45,537 nucleotides of DNA, taken from NCBI GenBank assembly GCA_029865835.1, contig JARXAL010000224.1, forward strand, positions 1-45,537. The letters run 5' to 3'. Every line of letters begins with the position of its first letter. Position 1 is the stretch's first letter. Below the pieces are notes generated by a model that had not been told where the DNA came from, did no database searches, and saw nothing but the letters and a program-made list of their open reading frames with translations. The DNA is from Verrucomicrobiaceae bacterium. Its GTDB lineage: Bacteria; Verrucomicrobiota; Verrucomicrobiia; Verrucomicrobiales; Verrucomicrobiaceae. The position numbers and the translations under genes were made by a program. Shown here piece after piece: positions 8,488 to 18,769 of this stretch.

Positions 8488-11058
8488 TCACACCACCACA
8501 TTCACCAATTTGCCGGGAACCACGATGATCTTCTTCACCGGCTTCCCTTCCATGAACTCCTGCACCCTCGCGCTCGCTAAGGCAATCTTCTCCACCTCTT
8601 CCTTCGCAGCGCCCACCGGCACTACGGCCTTGTCCCTCAACTTGCCGTTGACCTGAAACACGATCTCCACCTCGTCCTCCACCAGAGCCGCAGGATCAAA
8701 CACGGGCCAGACCGAATCCGCCACAAACCCAGCAGCCGCCTTCTCCGGGAACACCCCCCTCAAAAGCGCGTTCAACTCCTCCGCCACATGCGGCGCAAAC
8801 GGACTCAACACCCGCAGGAAAATCCCCACCACACTTGCAGGCCTCACCTCACTCTGCGTCAGCGCATTGGTCAAAATCATCATCTGGCTGATCGCCGTGT
8901 TGAAGCTCAATTTCTCAATGTCCTCTCCGCATTTCTTGATCGTCTCATGCAGCACCTTGGTCAGTTTCTTCTCGGGTGCCACATCCTGCAACTGACTGGA
9001 AACCACCCATTCCCCAGCTTGGTCTTGCTCCATCACTACCCGCCACACTCGCGCCAGGAATCGATGCACCCCCTCCACCCCCTTCATGCTCCATGGCTTC
9101 ACCTGTTCCAGCGGTCCCATGAACATCTCATAAAGGCGCAAGGAATCCGCCCCATACTCCGCCACCACATCGTCAGGATTCACCACATTCCCTCGGCTCT
9201 TCGACATCTTCTGTCCGTCCTCTCCCATGATTAACCCCTGATTCACCAGCCGCTGAAACGGCTCCGGCGTGCTCACAAACCCAAGATCAAACAGCACCTT
9301 GTGCCAAAACCGGGCATACAACAAATGCAGCACCGCATGCTCCGTCCCACCCACATACAAATCCACTCCGCCCGGCTTGCCTCCACCCATCCAATAGCGC
9401 TCCGCCTCCTCACTCACAAACCGCTCAGTGTTCGCCGCATCGCAATACCGCAGGTAATACCAGCACGATCCCGCCCACTGCGGCATCGTGTTCAATTCCC
9501 GCCTCGCCGTCTCCGAATAGCGCACCCAGTCCGTCGCCTTCGACAACGGCGGTTCCGGCGTCCCCGTCGGCTTAAAGTCCTCCATCTCCGGTGGCACGAC
9601 AGGTAACTCACTGTCCGCCACGGCCCGATGACTCCCATCCTCCCAAACAATCGGGAACGGCTCCCCCCAATACCGCTGCCGGCTGAACAACCAGTCGCGC
9701 AGCTTATAATTCACTGTCCCACGACCCAAACCCTTCTCCTCCAACCAAGCCGCCATCTTCACCTTCGCCTCAGCCGTCGTCAGCCCATCCAAAAACCCCG
9801 AGTTCACCGCCACACCATCATCCGTGAACCCCTGCCACTTCACGCCCTCCGGCGGTTGCACCACCTGCTTGATCGGCAACTTGAACAACTCTGCAAACTC
9901 AAAGTCCCGCTCGTCATGCCCCGGCACCGCCATGATCGCTCCCGTCCCATATCCCATCAAAACATAGTCAGCGATCCAAATCGGAATCCGTTCCCCATTC
10001 ACCGGATTGATTGCATACGCCCCGGTAAACACACCGCTCTTCTCCTTCGCCAACTCGGTCCGCTCCAAGTCTGACTTCGACATCACCGTCCTCTGATACA
10101 CCTCAACCGCCCCACGCTGCTCAGCCGTCGTGATCTCGCTCACCAAAGAATGCTCAGGGGCCAACACCATGTAGGTCGCCCCAAACAACGTGTCCGGCCG
10201 CGTCGTGAAAACCATCACCTCCCGCTCAAATTCTGCGATCTTGAAGGTCACATGCGCCCCCTCACTCCGCCCGATCCAGTTGCGCTGAAGCAATCGAATA
10301 CTCTCAGGCCAGTCCAGCCCATCCAACTCATCAATCAACCTTTGCGCATACGCCGTGATCCGCAGCATCCACTGCCGCATCGGACGCCGCTCCACAGGGA
10401 ACCCACCCACCTCGCTCTTGCCATCCACCACTTCCTCATTCGCCAACACCGTCCCCAACTCCGGGCACCAGTTCACCGGCGCCTCACTCACATACGCCAG
10501 CCGCCGCGCATCAATCTCCTCCCGACTCATCCCCTTCGCTTCCAACTCACTCACCGGCCGCGCCTTGCCCGTCACCTCATCGACATAACTGTTGTACAAC
10601 TTCAAAAAGATCCACTGCGTCCACTTGAAATACCCCGGATCCGTCGTGTTCACCTCCCGACTCCAGTCATACGCAAATCCCAATCGCTTCAACTGCCCCC
10701 GAAATCCCTCGATGTTCTTCTCCGTGGTCTTCCGTGGATGCTGCCCCGTCTTGATGGCATACTGCTCCGCCGGCAAACCAAATGCATCCCATCCCATCGG
10801 ATGCAGCACATTGAACCCCGACATCTTCTTGAACCGCCCAATGATATCCGTCGCCGTATAACCCTCCGGATGCCCCACATGCAATCCCTGACCACTCGGG
10901 TAAGGAAACATGTCCAGGACATAATACTTCGGCTTGGAAGCATCAAAATCAGCATCTCCCGGATTCGGTGTCCGGAAGGCTTGGGCGCCCTCCCACTGGT
11001 CTTGCCATTTCGGCTCAAATTCGTCGAAGGGGAACGGTCTGCGTTGGTCGCTGCTCAT
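8488..11058 (-). CDS. leuS: Leucyl-tRNA synthetase
   Basis: An 856-residue class I aminoacyl-tRNA synthetase that charges tRNA-Leu. The HIGH-like signature is [13 protein letters not shown] near residue 62 and the KMSKS loop is [12 protein letters not shown]. The CP1 editing domain lies between them, with the conserved [14 protein letters not shown] segment. The C-terminal anticodon-binding and leucine-specific domains end the protein at VNVVV. Length and domain order are normal for a bacterial LeuS. The gene lies 73 bp downstream of the M42 peptidase start-to-stop unit and 6 bp before the glycosyltransferase. I see no T-box in the 73 bp upstream. Confidence 0.97.
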   Translation of the reverse strand: MSSDQRRPFPFDEFEPKWQDQWEGAQAFRTPNPGDADFDASKPKYYVLDMFPYPSGQGLHVGHPEGYTATDIIGRFKKMSGFNVLHPMGWDAFGLPAEQYAIKTGQHPRKTTEKNIEGFRGQLKRLGFAYDWSREVNTTDPGYFKWTQWIFLKLYNSYVDEVTGKARPVSELEAKGMSREEIDARRLAYVSEAPVNWCPELGTVLANEEVVDGKSEVGGFPVERRPMRQWMLRITAYAQRLIDELDGLDWPESIRLLQRNWIGRSEGAHVTFKIAEFEREVMVFTTRPDTLFGATYMVLAPEHSLVSEITTAEQRGAVEVYQRTVMSKSDLERTELAKEKSGVFTGAYAINPVNGERIPIWIADYVLMGYGTGAIMAVPGHDERDFEFAELFKLPIKQVVQPPEGVKWQGFTDDGVAVNSGFLDGLTTAEAKVKMAAWLEEKGLGRGTVNYKLRDWLFSRQRYWGEPFPIVWEDGSHRAVADSELPVVPPEMEDFKPTGTPEPPLSKATDWVRYSETARRELNTMPQWAGSCWYYLRYCDAANTERFVSEEAERYWMGGGKPGGVDLYVGGTEHAVLHLLYARFWHKVLFDLGFVSTPEPFQRLVNQGLIMGEDGQKMSKSRGNVVNPDDVVAEYGADSLRLYEMFMGPLEQVKPWSMKGVEGVHRFLARVWRVVMEQDQAGEWVVSSQLQDVAPEKKLTKVLHETIKKCGEDIEKLSFNTAISQMMILTNALTQSEVRPASVVGIFLRVLSPFAPHVAEELNALLRGVFPEKAAAGFVADSVWPVFDPAALVEDEVEIVFQVNGKLRDKAVVPVGAAKEEVEKIALASARVQEFMEGKPVKKIIVVPGKLVNVVV

Positions 11059-11131
11059 AAAAGGGAGCCATCACCAAACCCCGCCCCAGCCAACACGCAA
11101 GCCGGGATTCAACAGGATCGCTGCGGGACCC

Positions 11132-12124
11132 CTAAAACGCCTTGTTCCCGGCCTTCAAGTGAGCGGCATAATCACTCATCTTCAACTCCACCCGCTCTGC
11201 AATCGTCCTGACCTCAATCCCTTCACGCCCGGTCGCCACCAACGCCTTCAGCAGATTGACCATCGACTTCACGTCTTCCATCATCACATATTCCGCAGCG
11301 ATTTTCTTCGCCTCGTCCATGTTGTGATAATTGCCCAACGGCACGGACACACCCACGCTACGTCGACCACACGCCTGCATCGCACTCGCCTCGCACGCTC
11401 CCGCATCCAGCAAACAACGCTGCACCCTCAACCCCTGCTCCGCCGCCGTCAATGTCAGCGCCGCCACCGCCTCACCGTCAAAAACCGAAAGCCGATCCCC
11501 CACCCGCACAATCGGACCGCCACCCATCACCGAACCATTCACCGGCCGACTGGTCTCCACCGAAACAAACACCGCATCCTCAGGATAAGGCCACTTCTGA
11601 CCCACTTGCCACGCCCCCAGGAATCCCACCTCTTCCGCACGGGTAAACGCCGCATGAAACGTCGTTTCCATGTCCAAACTCGCCAGATCCCAGATCACCG
11701 CCAAAATAATCGCACACCCCACCAAATCATCACACGCCGCCGCTTCGATCTTCTCCCCACTGATCTTCACCGGAAAGTTCCAGGTCCCAATCTCACCTTT
11801 GATTTTCCGCAATCCCGCCTTGACCCCGGCTTCCACCTCCACCCTCGGCATCCCGCCCAAAAACTCCCACTCTCCCTTGCTCGCCGGATTTTTCACAAAC
11901 CCAGGATGATCCATGTGCGCCCCCAATACCCACGGCTCACGACTCTTCCGCTTCCCATTTTTGTAAGTCACCAAAAGATTCCCAAACTTGTCCACTTTCG
12001 TCTTCACATGGGGACAACCTTCCAGAATGTTCTGGATTTCACCCCTCACATGGTATTCGTGGAAAGGTGCAGTAGGCTGCTTCAAGATGCGCTTGAGAAT
12101 CGTCGTCAGGGTCGGCACTGGCAT
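11132..12124 (-). CDS. M42-family metallo-aminopeptidase
   Basis: A 330-residue zinc or cobalt peptidase of the M42 (FrvX/TET aminopeptidase) family. Metal-site motifs appear in order: GAHMDHPG (His70, Asp72), AACDDLVG (bridging Asp), TRAEEVGFLGA (catalytic Glu and ligand Glu), FVSVETSRP and LGNYHNMDE (last His). The family removes N-terminal residues from peptides as large cytosolic complexes; some members were once labelled endoglucanases. The start is only 26 bp from the start of the divergent acyltransferase gene, so the promoter must overlap one of the two coding regions. It may be the first gene of the leuS-GT4-glgB unit, or separate from it. Confidence 0.88.
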   Translation of the reverse strand: MPVPTLTTILKRILKQPTAPFHEYHVRGEIQNILEGCPHVKTKVDKFGNLLVTYKNGKRKSREPWVLGAHMDHPGFVKNPASKGEWEFLGGMPRVEVEAGVKAGLRKIKGEIGTWNFPVKISGEKIEAAACDDLVGCAIILAVIWDLASLDMETTFHAAFTRAEEVGFLGAWQVGQKWPYPEDAVFVSVETSRPVNGSVMGGGPIVRVGDRLSVFDGEAVAALTLTAAEQGLRVQRCLLDAGACEASAMQACGRRSVGVSVPLGNYHNMDEAKKIAAEYVMMEDVKSMVNLLKALVATGREGIEVRTIAERVELKMSDYAAHLKAGNKAF

Positions 12125-12150
12125 CCTCCAACCTACCGCGATTTAACCAA

Positions 12151-13119
12151 GTGCCAAATGACAACGTGAAAAGGATTCGATATTTTCTGGAGGCCCAACT
12201 CGTCCGGTCGTTCGCCTGGCTCATCCCGCGACTGCCCCGCAGCCTCATCCTGTTTTTCGCGCGAACCATCGGCACCCTGGCCTATTGGCTCGACGCTCGT
12301 GGCCGACGCACCGCCCTCGAAAACCTTCGCGTTGCCTTCGGTGATCAATACACCCCCAATCAACGTGCCCAAATCGCTCGCCGCTCCTACCAAACCTTCG
12401 CCCGTACTTTCATCGACCTCTTTTGGGCACGCAGCCTCACCCGCTCCAATTGGCAGTCCCATGTCGAAATCCAACTCGACGACCCCGCCGCTGAAAATCA
12501 AGCCCGCGAAACCGGTGCCATCTGGGTCACCCCTCACTTCGGTAACTTCGAATTCGTCAGCCTCATCTGGGGTTTTCGCGACATCAAATTCAACGTCGTC
12601 GCCCAGGACTTCAAGAACCCTGCCCTCACCGAAATCTTCACCACCCTCCGTCAGCATTCCGGTCACCAAGTGATCTCCTCAGACGGTGCCATGCTCCGCC
12701 TCATCAAGAGCCTCAAACGCCAGGGCCACGCCGGTCTCCTGACCGACCTCAACATGAAGCCCGGTCGCGCCACCACCGTCATCGAATGCTTCGGACTCAA
12801 AACCTGCGTCCCCACCCTCCACACCACCCTCGCCCAGCGACTCGGCCTCTCAATCATCACCGGCGTCTGCATCCCATGGCCCAACGGCACCTACCGCGTC
12901 CAAATCTTCAGCGCCATCCGCCCCACTCCTGAAGACGACGTCACCGCCATCACCCAGCAGGTCTGGAACCATTTCGAAAAAGCCATCCGCGCACATCCTG
13001 AATGCTGGATGTGGATGTACAAACACTGGCGCTACCTTCCCACCGAAAACCCCGACCCCGCCTACCCGAACTACGCCAACCCCAGCGGAGCCTTCCGCAA
13101 ACTCCTCACCTCCTCGTAG
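12151..13119 (+). CDS. LpxL-like lipid A acyltransferase family protein
   Basis: A 322-residue protein of the LpxL/LpxM (HtrB/MsbB) acyltransferase family. An N-terminal hydrophobic segment (about 11-47) resembles the membrane anchor of the family. The catalytic H-x4-E motif is HFGNFE at 129-134. GLLTDLNMKPG stands where the family usually has LxDQ, and the tail WMWMYKHWRYLP matches the conserved W-x-H-x-R-W end. These enzymes add secondary acyl chains to lipid A on the inner face of the inner membrane. Presence implies a Gram-negative envelope. It converges with the FKBP gene across a shared terminator. Confidence 0.85.
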   Translation: MPNDNVKRIRYFLEAQLVRSFAWLIPRLPRSLILFFARTIGTLAYWLDARGRRTALENLRVAFGDQYTPNQRAQIARRSYQTFARTFIDLFWARSLTRSNWQSHVEIQLDDPAAENQARETGAIWVTPHFGNFEFVSLIWGFRDIKFNVVAQDFKNPALTEIFTTLRQHSGHQVISSDGAMLRLIKSLKRQGHAGLLTDLNMKPGRATTVIECFGLKTCVPTLHTTLAQRLGLSIITGVCIPWPNGTYRVQIFSAIRPTPEDDVTAITQQVWNHFEKAIRAHPECWMWMYKHWRYLPTENPDPAYPNYANPSGAFRKLLTSS

Positions 13120-13130
13120 AACGTCACAAA

Positions 13131-13161
13131 AAAGGGCGAACCGTTACCCGGTTCGCCCTTT
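13131..13161. terminator. Bidirectional terminator between convergent genes
   Basis: A perfect 13-bp stem (AAAGGGCGAACCG at 13131-13143 with its complement at 13149-13161) encloses a 5-nt loop. Read on the minus strand it ends in six T residues, a good terminator for the FKBP gene. On the plus strand it ends in only three T residues, so it is weaker for the acyltransferase gene whose stop lies 11 bp before it. Confidence 0.85.
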
Positions 13162-13182
13162 CAAAAAAGTTGTCGCCAGGGA

Positions 13183-13932
13183 CTACTTCACGATCTCAAG
13201 CAACTCGACTTCAAACACGAGTGCCGAATCCGGACCAATGTCAGCCCCTGCACCTTGCTTGCCATAAGCCAGTTCGGAAGGAATAAACAACTTCCACTTC
13301 GACCCAACAGGCATCAACTGCAAAGCCTCGACCCAGCCCTTGATCACCCCTTGCACAGGAAAAGTCACTGGCTCTCCGCGATCACGCGAACTGTCGAACA
13401 CTTTACCGCCCACCAGCGTGCCATGATAGTGCACCTTCACTTGGTCAGTTGCAGCAGGCTTGGCACCGTCAGCCTTCGTGAGCACTTCATACTGCAGGCC
13501 ACTCGCCGTCGTCGTCACGCCCTCGCGCTTCTTGTTCTCAGCCAAAAACTTCTCGCCCTCAGCCTTCGCGGCCTCGAACTTCTTTGCTTCCTCAGCCTGC
13601 ATCACTGCCTGCTTCGCTTGCATCTCGCCTTCAAAGGCCTGCATCGCGGTGGCCAGCTGCTCTTGAGTGTACTTGGGTGTCCCACCCTCCAGCGCGGTCT
13701 TAATGCCTGCGGCCAACTCCTCCATGTTGATTTTGATCCCCTGGCTCTTCATCTGACCACCAATGTTGGTGCCAATGAAGTAACTCACCTTGCTCATGTC
13801 TGCAGGACCAGTTGCGGGAGCCGGAGCAGTCGCAGGTTCGCCCGCAGGCGCAGCAGGTTCTGGAGTTTGACTGAACAGGGGTGCGGCAACGGCAAGCGTG
13901 GCTGCGACGGCAGCTTGAAGGGTGGTTTTCAT
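13183..13932 (-). CDS. Exported FKBP-type peptidyl-prolyl isomerase
   Basis: A 249-residue protein with a Sec signal peptide (lysine near the start, hydrophobic alanine-rich core, probable cleavage after about residue 22). It has an Ala/Pro-rich spacer and an FKBP-N dimerisation region rich in Lys, Glu and Ala (about 44-135). The C-terminal FKBP domain (about 150-249) includes VKVHYHGTLVGGKVFDSS, PVTFPVQGVIKGWVEAL and IPSELAYGKQGAG. This is the Mip/FkpA architecture: a periplasmic dimeric chaperone and proline isomerase assisting folding of exported proteins. It ends before a strong terminator and starts 71 bp downstream of the YjbQ stop on the same strand. Confidence 0.93.
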   Translation of the reverse strand: MKTTLQAAVAATLAVAAPLFSQTPEPAAPAGEPATAPAPATGPADMSKVSYFIGTNIGGQMKSQGIKINMEELAAGIKTALEGGTPKYTQEQLATAMQAFEGEMQAKQAVMQAEEAKKFEAAKAEGEKFLAENKKREGVTTTASGLQYEVLTKADGAKPAATDQVKVHYHGTLVGGKVFDSSRDRGEPVTFPVQGVIKGWVEALQLMPVGSKWKLFIPSELAYGKQGAGADIGPDSALVFEVELLEIVK

Positions 13933-14003
13933 TTAGAGAGCGCCGAATCTACCCGTCGAACCTCCCAGGTCAACCGCCATTCCAGACTTCTTGCCTTCCT
14001 CTT

Positions 14004-14420
14004 CTACCCCACCACACTCACCACCACCGACCTCACATGCGGTGCCCGGCGATGCTCAAAAAGAAAAATCCCCTGCCACGTCCCCAGCGCTAGCCTCCCC
14101 TCCACCACCGGAATCACCTCCGACGTCCGCGTCAAAGCCATCCTCAAATGGCTCGGCATATCATCCGCCCCCTCATGCGTATGAACAAAATAGTCCGCCT
14201 CCTCCGGCACCAATCGGTCAAAAAACGCATGCAAATCCGTCCTCGCAGACCGGTCCGCATTCTCGAAGACCACCAACGAACAACTCGTATGCTGCACAAA
14301 CACCGTTGTCATTCCCGTTCTAACGCCACTCTTACGAACCACCTCCTCGCACGCCTCCGTAATCTCATAGGTCCCCTTCCCCTGCGTCCTCACCGTCAAT
14401 GCGTCAACAAATGCTGCCAT
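14004..14420 (-). CDS. YjbQ/UPF0047 family protein
   Basis: A 138-residue protein of the YjbQ family with all its hallmarks: FVQHTSCSLVVFENAD, then THEGADDMPSHLRMALTR, and GTWQGIFLFEHR near the end. Histidines in these motifs form a metal-like site. Some members show weak thiamine-phosphate synthase activity, but the physiological role is uncertain. I chose the ATG at 14420 because a G-rich stretch (GAAGGGGGG) sits just upstream and the family fold begins here. An in-frame ATG at 14591 would add 57 residues unlike the family and would overlap the divergent sucA start. The space 14421-14580 therefore serves as promoter region for both genes. Confidence 0.87.
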   Translation of the reverse strand: MAAFVDALTVRTQGKGTYEITEACEEVVRKSGVRTGMTTVFVQHTSCSLVVFENADRSARTDLHAFFDRLVPEEADYFVHTHEGADDMPSHLRMALTRTSEVIPVVEGRLALGTWQGIFLFEHRRAPHVRSVVVSVVG

Positions 14421-14580
14421 CCCCCCCTTCTTCCCATCCCTTTCATCAAGGTCAATCCGAATTGACTCTTCACTAATCCCAAAATCACCAGTTTTCGGCT
14501 CATTTTCTACCACCTCGGCAGTTGCACACCACCTGAATGCGGTAGATGATTGACTCCCCCAAAAATATTCAGCACCATCC

Positions 14581-17340
14581 ATGAGCGCCACTTTACCGTC
14601 CCGTTCGAATCAGGACATCCTCGAATCCCAATACTCCCAATGGTCTCTAGACCCCAAATCCGTGGACGCCACCTGGGCCTCTTTCTTTGAGGGTTTCGAA
14701 CTCGGCATGGCCCACTTGGGCACCAAGAAAAACGCCTCTTCCAGCCTCCCCCAATCCCTCTCGGAAGAGACGCTCAACTTCCGGATGCGCGTCTCCAACG
14801 CACTCCACACCTTCCGCTCGCTCGGCCACACCGCATCCTGGCTCGACCCTCTCAGCAAGACCGCCCCCAGCCCAGCGATCCTCAGCCTGGCCTCTCTCGG
14901 ATTCAGCGAGAGCGACATGTCAGAGTCCATCCAGACTCAACTCTTCCGCCAAGGCAAATCCATGCCGCTCAGTGCGATGCTCAACGATCTCCGTTCCATC
15001 TACTGCGACCGGATCGGCTTCGAGTACATGCACATCCACACTCCCGAAGTCCGCCAGTGGCTTCAGGATCGCATCGAAAATCGCCTCGACCGCCCAGTTC
15101 CCCCTGCCAAAAAACAAATCAGCGCCCTCCGTTGGCTCCTCGAGGCCGAAACCTTCGAGCGCTTCCTCCACCGCCGCTACGTCGGCCAAAAACGCTTCTC
15201 CGTCGAAGGCGGTGAAGGCCTCCTCGTTGCCCTCGGCACCATCTTCGAAGGCCTGCCAACTTTCGGCGGCAAAGAAATCGTCATGGGCATGGCCCACCGC
15301 GGCCGCCTCAGCGTGCTCGCCAACTTCCTCCGCAAACCCCTCGAAGTTCTCTTCTACGAGTTCACCGAAAACTACGTCCCCAACATGGTCGCTGGCGATG
15401 GCGACGTGAAATATCACCTCGGCTTCGAAACCGTTCGCCAAACCGAGTCTGGCGACAGCGTCGGCATCATGCTCGCCGCCAACCCCAGCCACCTCGAAGC
15501 CGTCGACCCTGTTGTCGAAGGCAAGGCCCGCGCCCGCCAGCGCGCTCTCGATGACACCCTCGAACGCAAAAAAGTCATCCCCGTCCTCGTTCACGGTGAC
15601 GCCGCTTTCGCCGGCCAAGGCATCGTTGCCGAGGTGCTGAACCTTTCCCAACTGCCCGGCTATCGCACCGGCGGAACCATCCACCTCGTCGTCAACAACC
15701 AGATCGGTTTCACCACCCTTCCCGCTGACGCCCGCTCTTCGGACTACTGCACCGACATCGCCAAGTTCCTCGAAGTCCCCATCTTCCATGTCAATGGTGA
15801 CTGCCCCCTCGAAATCGCTTGGGTCACCCAGCTCGCCCTCGAGTTCCGGCAAACCTTCGCCCGTGATGTCGTCATCGACATCGTCTGCTACCGCCGCTAC
15901 GGCCACAACGAAACCGACGAGCCCGCATTCACCCAGCCCAACATGGCCCGCGCCATCGCCAGCCATCCTTCCACAGCCACCCTGTTCCGGGACCAACTCA
16001 TCGCTTCCAACGTCCTCACATCGGAGCAAGCCGCGACCCTCGAACAAGAACTCGTCCAGGAGCTCGAAGACGGCGTCCAAGGCCTTCAAAAACGTGAGAA
16101 AGAAGCCGGTGGCAACCCCTTCGAAGGTTTCCTCTTTATCCCTCAACCCGGCTACTGCTACGATGTCATCCCCACCGGGGTCCCCATCGATACCCTGCGC
16201 TCCGTCGGCACCAAACTCCTCGACACCCCCACCGAATTCCGCCTCCACCCCACCATCGAGCGCCGATTCCTCGCTGCCCGCCGCAAGGCCATCGAAACCG
16301 GTGAAGGCTTCGACTGGGCACACGCCGAGGCCCTCGCCTTCGGAACCCTCCTCACCGACGGCCATGGCGTCCGCCTCTCCGGCCAGGACAGCCGTCGCGG
16401 CACCTTCTCCCAGCGCCACTCCGTCCTCTACGACACCGAGACTCGCGAACGCTTCATCCCGCTCCAAAACCTCACCCCGGACCAGGGCCGGTTCTGCGTT
16501 TACAATAGCCTCCTCTCCGAAGCCGCCGTTCTCGGCTTCGATTACGGCTACTCCCTCCTGACACCCAACGTGCTCATCTGCTGGGAAGCCCAATTCGGCG
16601 ACTTCATCAATGGTGCCCAAGTCATCATCGACCAATTCATCGCCAGCGCGGAAAGCAAATGGATGCAAGCCAGCCACCTCGTGCTTCTCCTGCCACACGG
16701 CTACGAAGGCCAGGGCCCGGAGCACTCCAGCGCCCGCCTCGAACGCTTCCTCCAACTCAGCGCCGAAGGCAACTGGCAGGTCTGCAACTTCTCCACCCCC
16801 GCTCAGTACTTCCACGCTCTCCGGCGCCAAATGAAGCGCGGCATTCGCAAGCCGCTCGTCGTCATGACGCCCAAGAGCCTCCTGCGCCATCCCCTCTGCC
16901 AGTCCAAACTCGAAGACATGGCCGAAGGCACCTCCTTCCAGGAAATCCTCGACGACGACAAACTAACTGTCGCCCCTGAAAAAGTCACCCGCCTCATCCT
17001 CTGCTCAGGCAAAGTCTATTACGACCTCATCAAATACCGTGAAGAGCAGGGCATCAAAAATGCCGCCATCATCCGGATTGAGCAACTCTACCCCCTCCAC
17101 TGGGAAATGCTCAAAGCCATCGTCTCACGCTACCCTCGCGCTCAGAAAAAACTCGTCTGGTGTCAGGAAGAACCCCGCAACATGGGCTCCTGGTCTTACA
17201 TCTCTCGTCGCCTGCAAGAGGTCAGCAATCACCCCGTCCGTTACGCCGGTCGCGAACGCAGCGCCAGCCCCGCCGCAGGCTCCAAAGCCGTTCACCTCCA
17301 CGAACAACAACGCCTCGTCGAAGACGCCTTCGAAGTCTAA
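14581..17340 (+). CDS. sucA: 2-oxoglutarate dehydrogenase E1 component
   Basis: A 919-residue thiamine-diphosphate enzyme that decarboxylates 2-oxoglutarate and passes succinyl to the lipoyl arm of E2 in the TCA cycle. The N-terminus has the E1o-specific segment with [12 protein letters not shown], used in E2 binding by this enzyme class. The central region has [14 protein letters not shown] and a ThDP motif from [10 protein letters not shown] to [10 protein letters not shown]. The C-terminal region includes [20 protein letters not shown]. Length is typical (E. coli 933). It is followed after 53 bp by sucB on the same strand, so they form an operon. No lpd (E3) gene follows. Confidence 0.97.
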   Translation: MSATLPSRSNQDILESQYSQWSLDPKSVDATWASFFEGFELGMAHLGTKKNASSSLPQSLSEETLNFRMRVSNALHTFRSLGHTASWLDPLSKTAPSPAILSLASLGFSESDMSESIQTQLFRQGKSMPLSAMLNDLRSIYCDRIGFEYMHIHTPEVRQWLQDRIENRLDRPVPPAKKQISALRWLLEAETFERFLHRRYVGQKRFSVEGGEGLLVALGTIFEGLPTFGGKEIVMGMAHRGRLSVLANFLRKPLEVLFYEFTENYVPNMVAGDGDVKYHLGFETVRQTESGDSVGIMLAANPSHLEAVDPVVEGKARARQRALDDTLERKKVIPVLVHGDAAFAGQGIVAEVLNLSQLPGYRTGGTIHLVVNNQIGFTTLPADARSSDYCTDIAKFLEVPIFHVNGDCPLEIAWVTQLALEFRQTFARDVVIDIVCYRRYGHNETDEPAFTQPNMARAIASHPSTATLFRDQLIASNVLTSEQAATLEQELVQELEDGVQGLQKREKEAGGNPFEGFLFIPQPGYCYDVIPTGVPIDTLRSVGTKLLDTPTEFRLHPTIERRFLAARRKAIETGEGFDWAHAEALAFGTLLTDGHGVRLSGQDSRRGTFSQRHSVLYDTETRERFIPLQNLTPDQGRFCVYNSLLSEAAVLGFDYGYSLLTPNVLICWEAQFGDFINGAQVIIDQFIASAESKWMQASHLVLLLPHGYEGQGPEHSSARLERFLQLSAEGNWQVCNFSTPAQYFHALRRQMKRGIRKPLVVMTPKSLLRHPLCQSKLEDMAEGTSFQEILDDDKLTVAPEKVTRLILCSGKVYYDLIKYREEQGIKNAAIIRIEQLYPLHWEMLKAIVSRYPRAQKKLVWCQEEPRNMGSWSYISRRLQEVSNHPVRYAGRERSASPAAGSKAVHLHEQQRLVEDAFEV

Positions 17341-17393
17341 GATCCACGCCATCGTTCTCCACCGCCCCTCTTCATCCTTCCCCTCCATCACTC

Positions 17394-18512
17394 ATGTCCA
17401 CAGAAGTCAAAATCCCAGCCCTCGGCGAGTCCGTCGCAGGTGGTCAAATCGCCAAATGGAACTTCAAAACCGGTGACGCCGTCAAAGTCGGTGACGTCCT
17501 CCTCACTCTAGAGACCGATAAAGTCGCCGCCGAAGTCACCGCCGAAGCCTCCGGCACCCTGACCATCCTCAAAAATGAAGGGGAAGATGTCGAAATCGGC
17601 AATGTCGTCGCTACCATCGCCGAGTCCGCAGGCGCTCCAACTCCAGTTCAACCTGAGCCCTCCGCTCCTGCCCCGGTCGCAGCCGCCCCAACTCCCGTCG
17701 CGGCACCTGCTCCAACGCCCGCTCCAGCGGAGCCCGCAAACATCACCGAATTCAAGGCCCCAGCCGAAGCTCCCAAACCTTCCGCTCCCGCTCCTCAGTC
17801 CACTCCTTCCACAGGCCGTGTCACCCGGAAGAAAATGACACCCCTGCGCCGCAAAATCGCCGACCAACTCGTCAGCGCCCAACAAACCGCCGCCATCCTC
17901 ACCACTTTCAACGAGTGTGACATGACCGCTGTCATGGACATGCGCAAGAAGCTCCAAGACGGTTTCCTCGCCAAAAATGGCGTCAAACTCGGCTTCATGT
18001 CCTTCTTCATCAAAGCCGTTGTCGAAGCTCTCAAAGCTGTCCCGGGCATCAACGTCCGCGTCGAGGGCGACGAAATCGTCCACCAACACTACTACGACAT
18101 CGGCGTCGCCGTCGGCACCGAACGCGGCCTCGTCGTTCCCGTCCTCCACGACTGCGACAAAAAATCCTTCGCCGACCTCGAACTCGACATCCTCGCCTAC
18201 GCGAAAAAGGCCAAAGATGGCAAACTCCAAATCAGTGACCTCTCCGGCGGCGTCTTCACCATCTCGAACGGCGGCGTCTACGGCTCGCTTCTCAGCACCC
18301 CTATCCTCAACCCGCCTCAAAGCGCGATCCTCGGCATGCACAGCATCCAGCAGCGCCCCATGGCCATTGATGGACAAGTCGTTATCCGCCCCATGATGTA
18401 TCTGGCCCTCAGCTACGATCATCGCGTCGTGGATGGCAAAGAAGCCGTCACCTTCCTCTTGCGGGTCAAAGACTGCATCGAGAGCCCTGCCCGGATGCTC
18501 GTCGGCGCTTAG
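17394..18512 (+). CDS. sucB: Dihydrolipoyllysine succinyltransferase (E2o), apparently without a PSBD
   Basis: A 372-residue E2 of 2-oxoglutarate dehydrogenase. The lipoyl domain occupies about 1-77, with the lipoylated lysine Lys43 in [10 protein letters not shown]. An Ala/Pro linker runs to about 150. The catalytic domain starts at [14 protein letters not shown] and contains [19 protein letters not shown] and the active-site SYDHRVVDG (His343, Asp347). The helical peripheral-subunit-binding domain seen between linker and core in bacterial E2o (SPAVRRL-like helix) is not recognisable here; only STGRVTRKK precedes the core. The protein is about 30 residues shorter than E. coli SucB. Start at 17394 is set by the lipoyl domain; earlier in-frame codons lie inside sucA. 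Confidence 0.95.
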   Translation: MSTEVKIPALGESVAGGQIAKWNFKTGDAVKVGDVLLTLETDKVAAEVTAEASGTLTILKNEGEDVEIGNVVATIAESAGAPTPVQPEPSAPAPVAAAPTPVAAPAPTPAPAEPANITEFKAPAEAPKPSAPAPQSTPSTGRVTRKKMTPLRRKIADQLVSAQQTAAILTTFNECDMTAVMDMRKKLQDGFLAKNGVKLGFMSFFIKAVVEALKAVPGINVRVEGDEIVHQHYYDIGVAVGTERGLVVPVLHDCDKKSFADLELDILAYAKKAKDGKLQISDLSGGVFTISNGGVYGSLLSTPILNPPQSAILGMHSIQQRPMAIDGQVVIRPMMYLALSYDHRVVDGKEAVTFLLRVKDCIESPARMLVGA

Positions 18513-18601
18513 TCGGCCGATCAACACCCCTCAAGTGCATCCGGATAGCAGTGATCTGTTGTCCGCTGGCCGCTTGCGACTCGCTCCCGCTTCCGGCGCG
18601 G

Positions 18602-18630
18602 TTGCTTCTCTCGCAATTCCAGGTTACAAT
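18602..18630 (+). promoter_or_regulatory. Sigma-70-type promoter for the DUF502 gene
   Basis: TTGCTT at 18602-18607 is followed after exactly 17 bp by TACAAT at 18625-18630. It lies 90 bp after the sucB stop, which suggests the DUF502 gene is transcribed separately, with a leader of roughly 70-130 nt depending on the start codon used. Confidence 0.6.
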
Positions 18631-18769
18631 CACGAAACCTTTTTTGAAGAGAAAAGACGTTTCGATTGTCGTAACCCATCGAACGTCACTTTTCAGTTCC
18701 TCCGTGATCCCTCCCCTCCAACCCGAATCCCTAGTCCCACCCACTGCTGCTCCAGCAGCCGGGGGCGTC

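Noticed and set aside
10150-12169. Long plus-strand frames across leuS and the M42 gene
   Set aside because: Antisense to clearly functional genes, with biased composition and no motifs.
14421-14591. N-terminal extension of the YjbQ protein to an ATG at 14591
   Set aside because: The extra 57 residues do not resemble the family and the start would overlap the sucA start on the other strand.
14920-16890. Long minus-strand reading frame (656 codons) opposite sucA
   Set aside because: It mirrors sucA, whose C-ending codons remove stops from the opposite strand. Its translation is low-complexity Gly/Asp/Glu/Val without any motif.
18551-18769. Upstream ATG at 18551 for the DUF502 protein
   Set aside because: It precedes the promoter found at 18602-18630, and the extra residues look non-coding. 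The GTG at 18704 remains possible.
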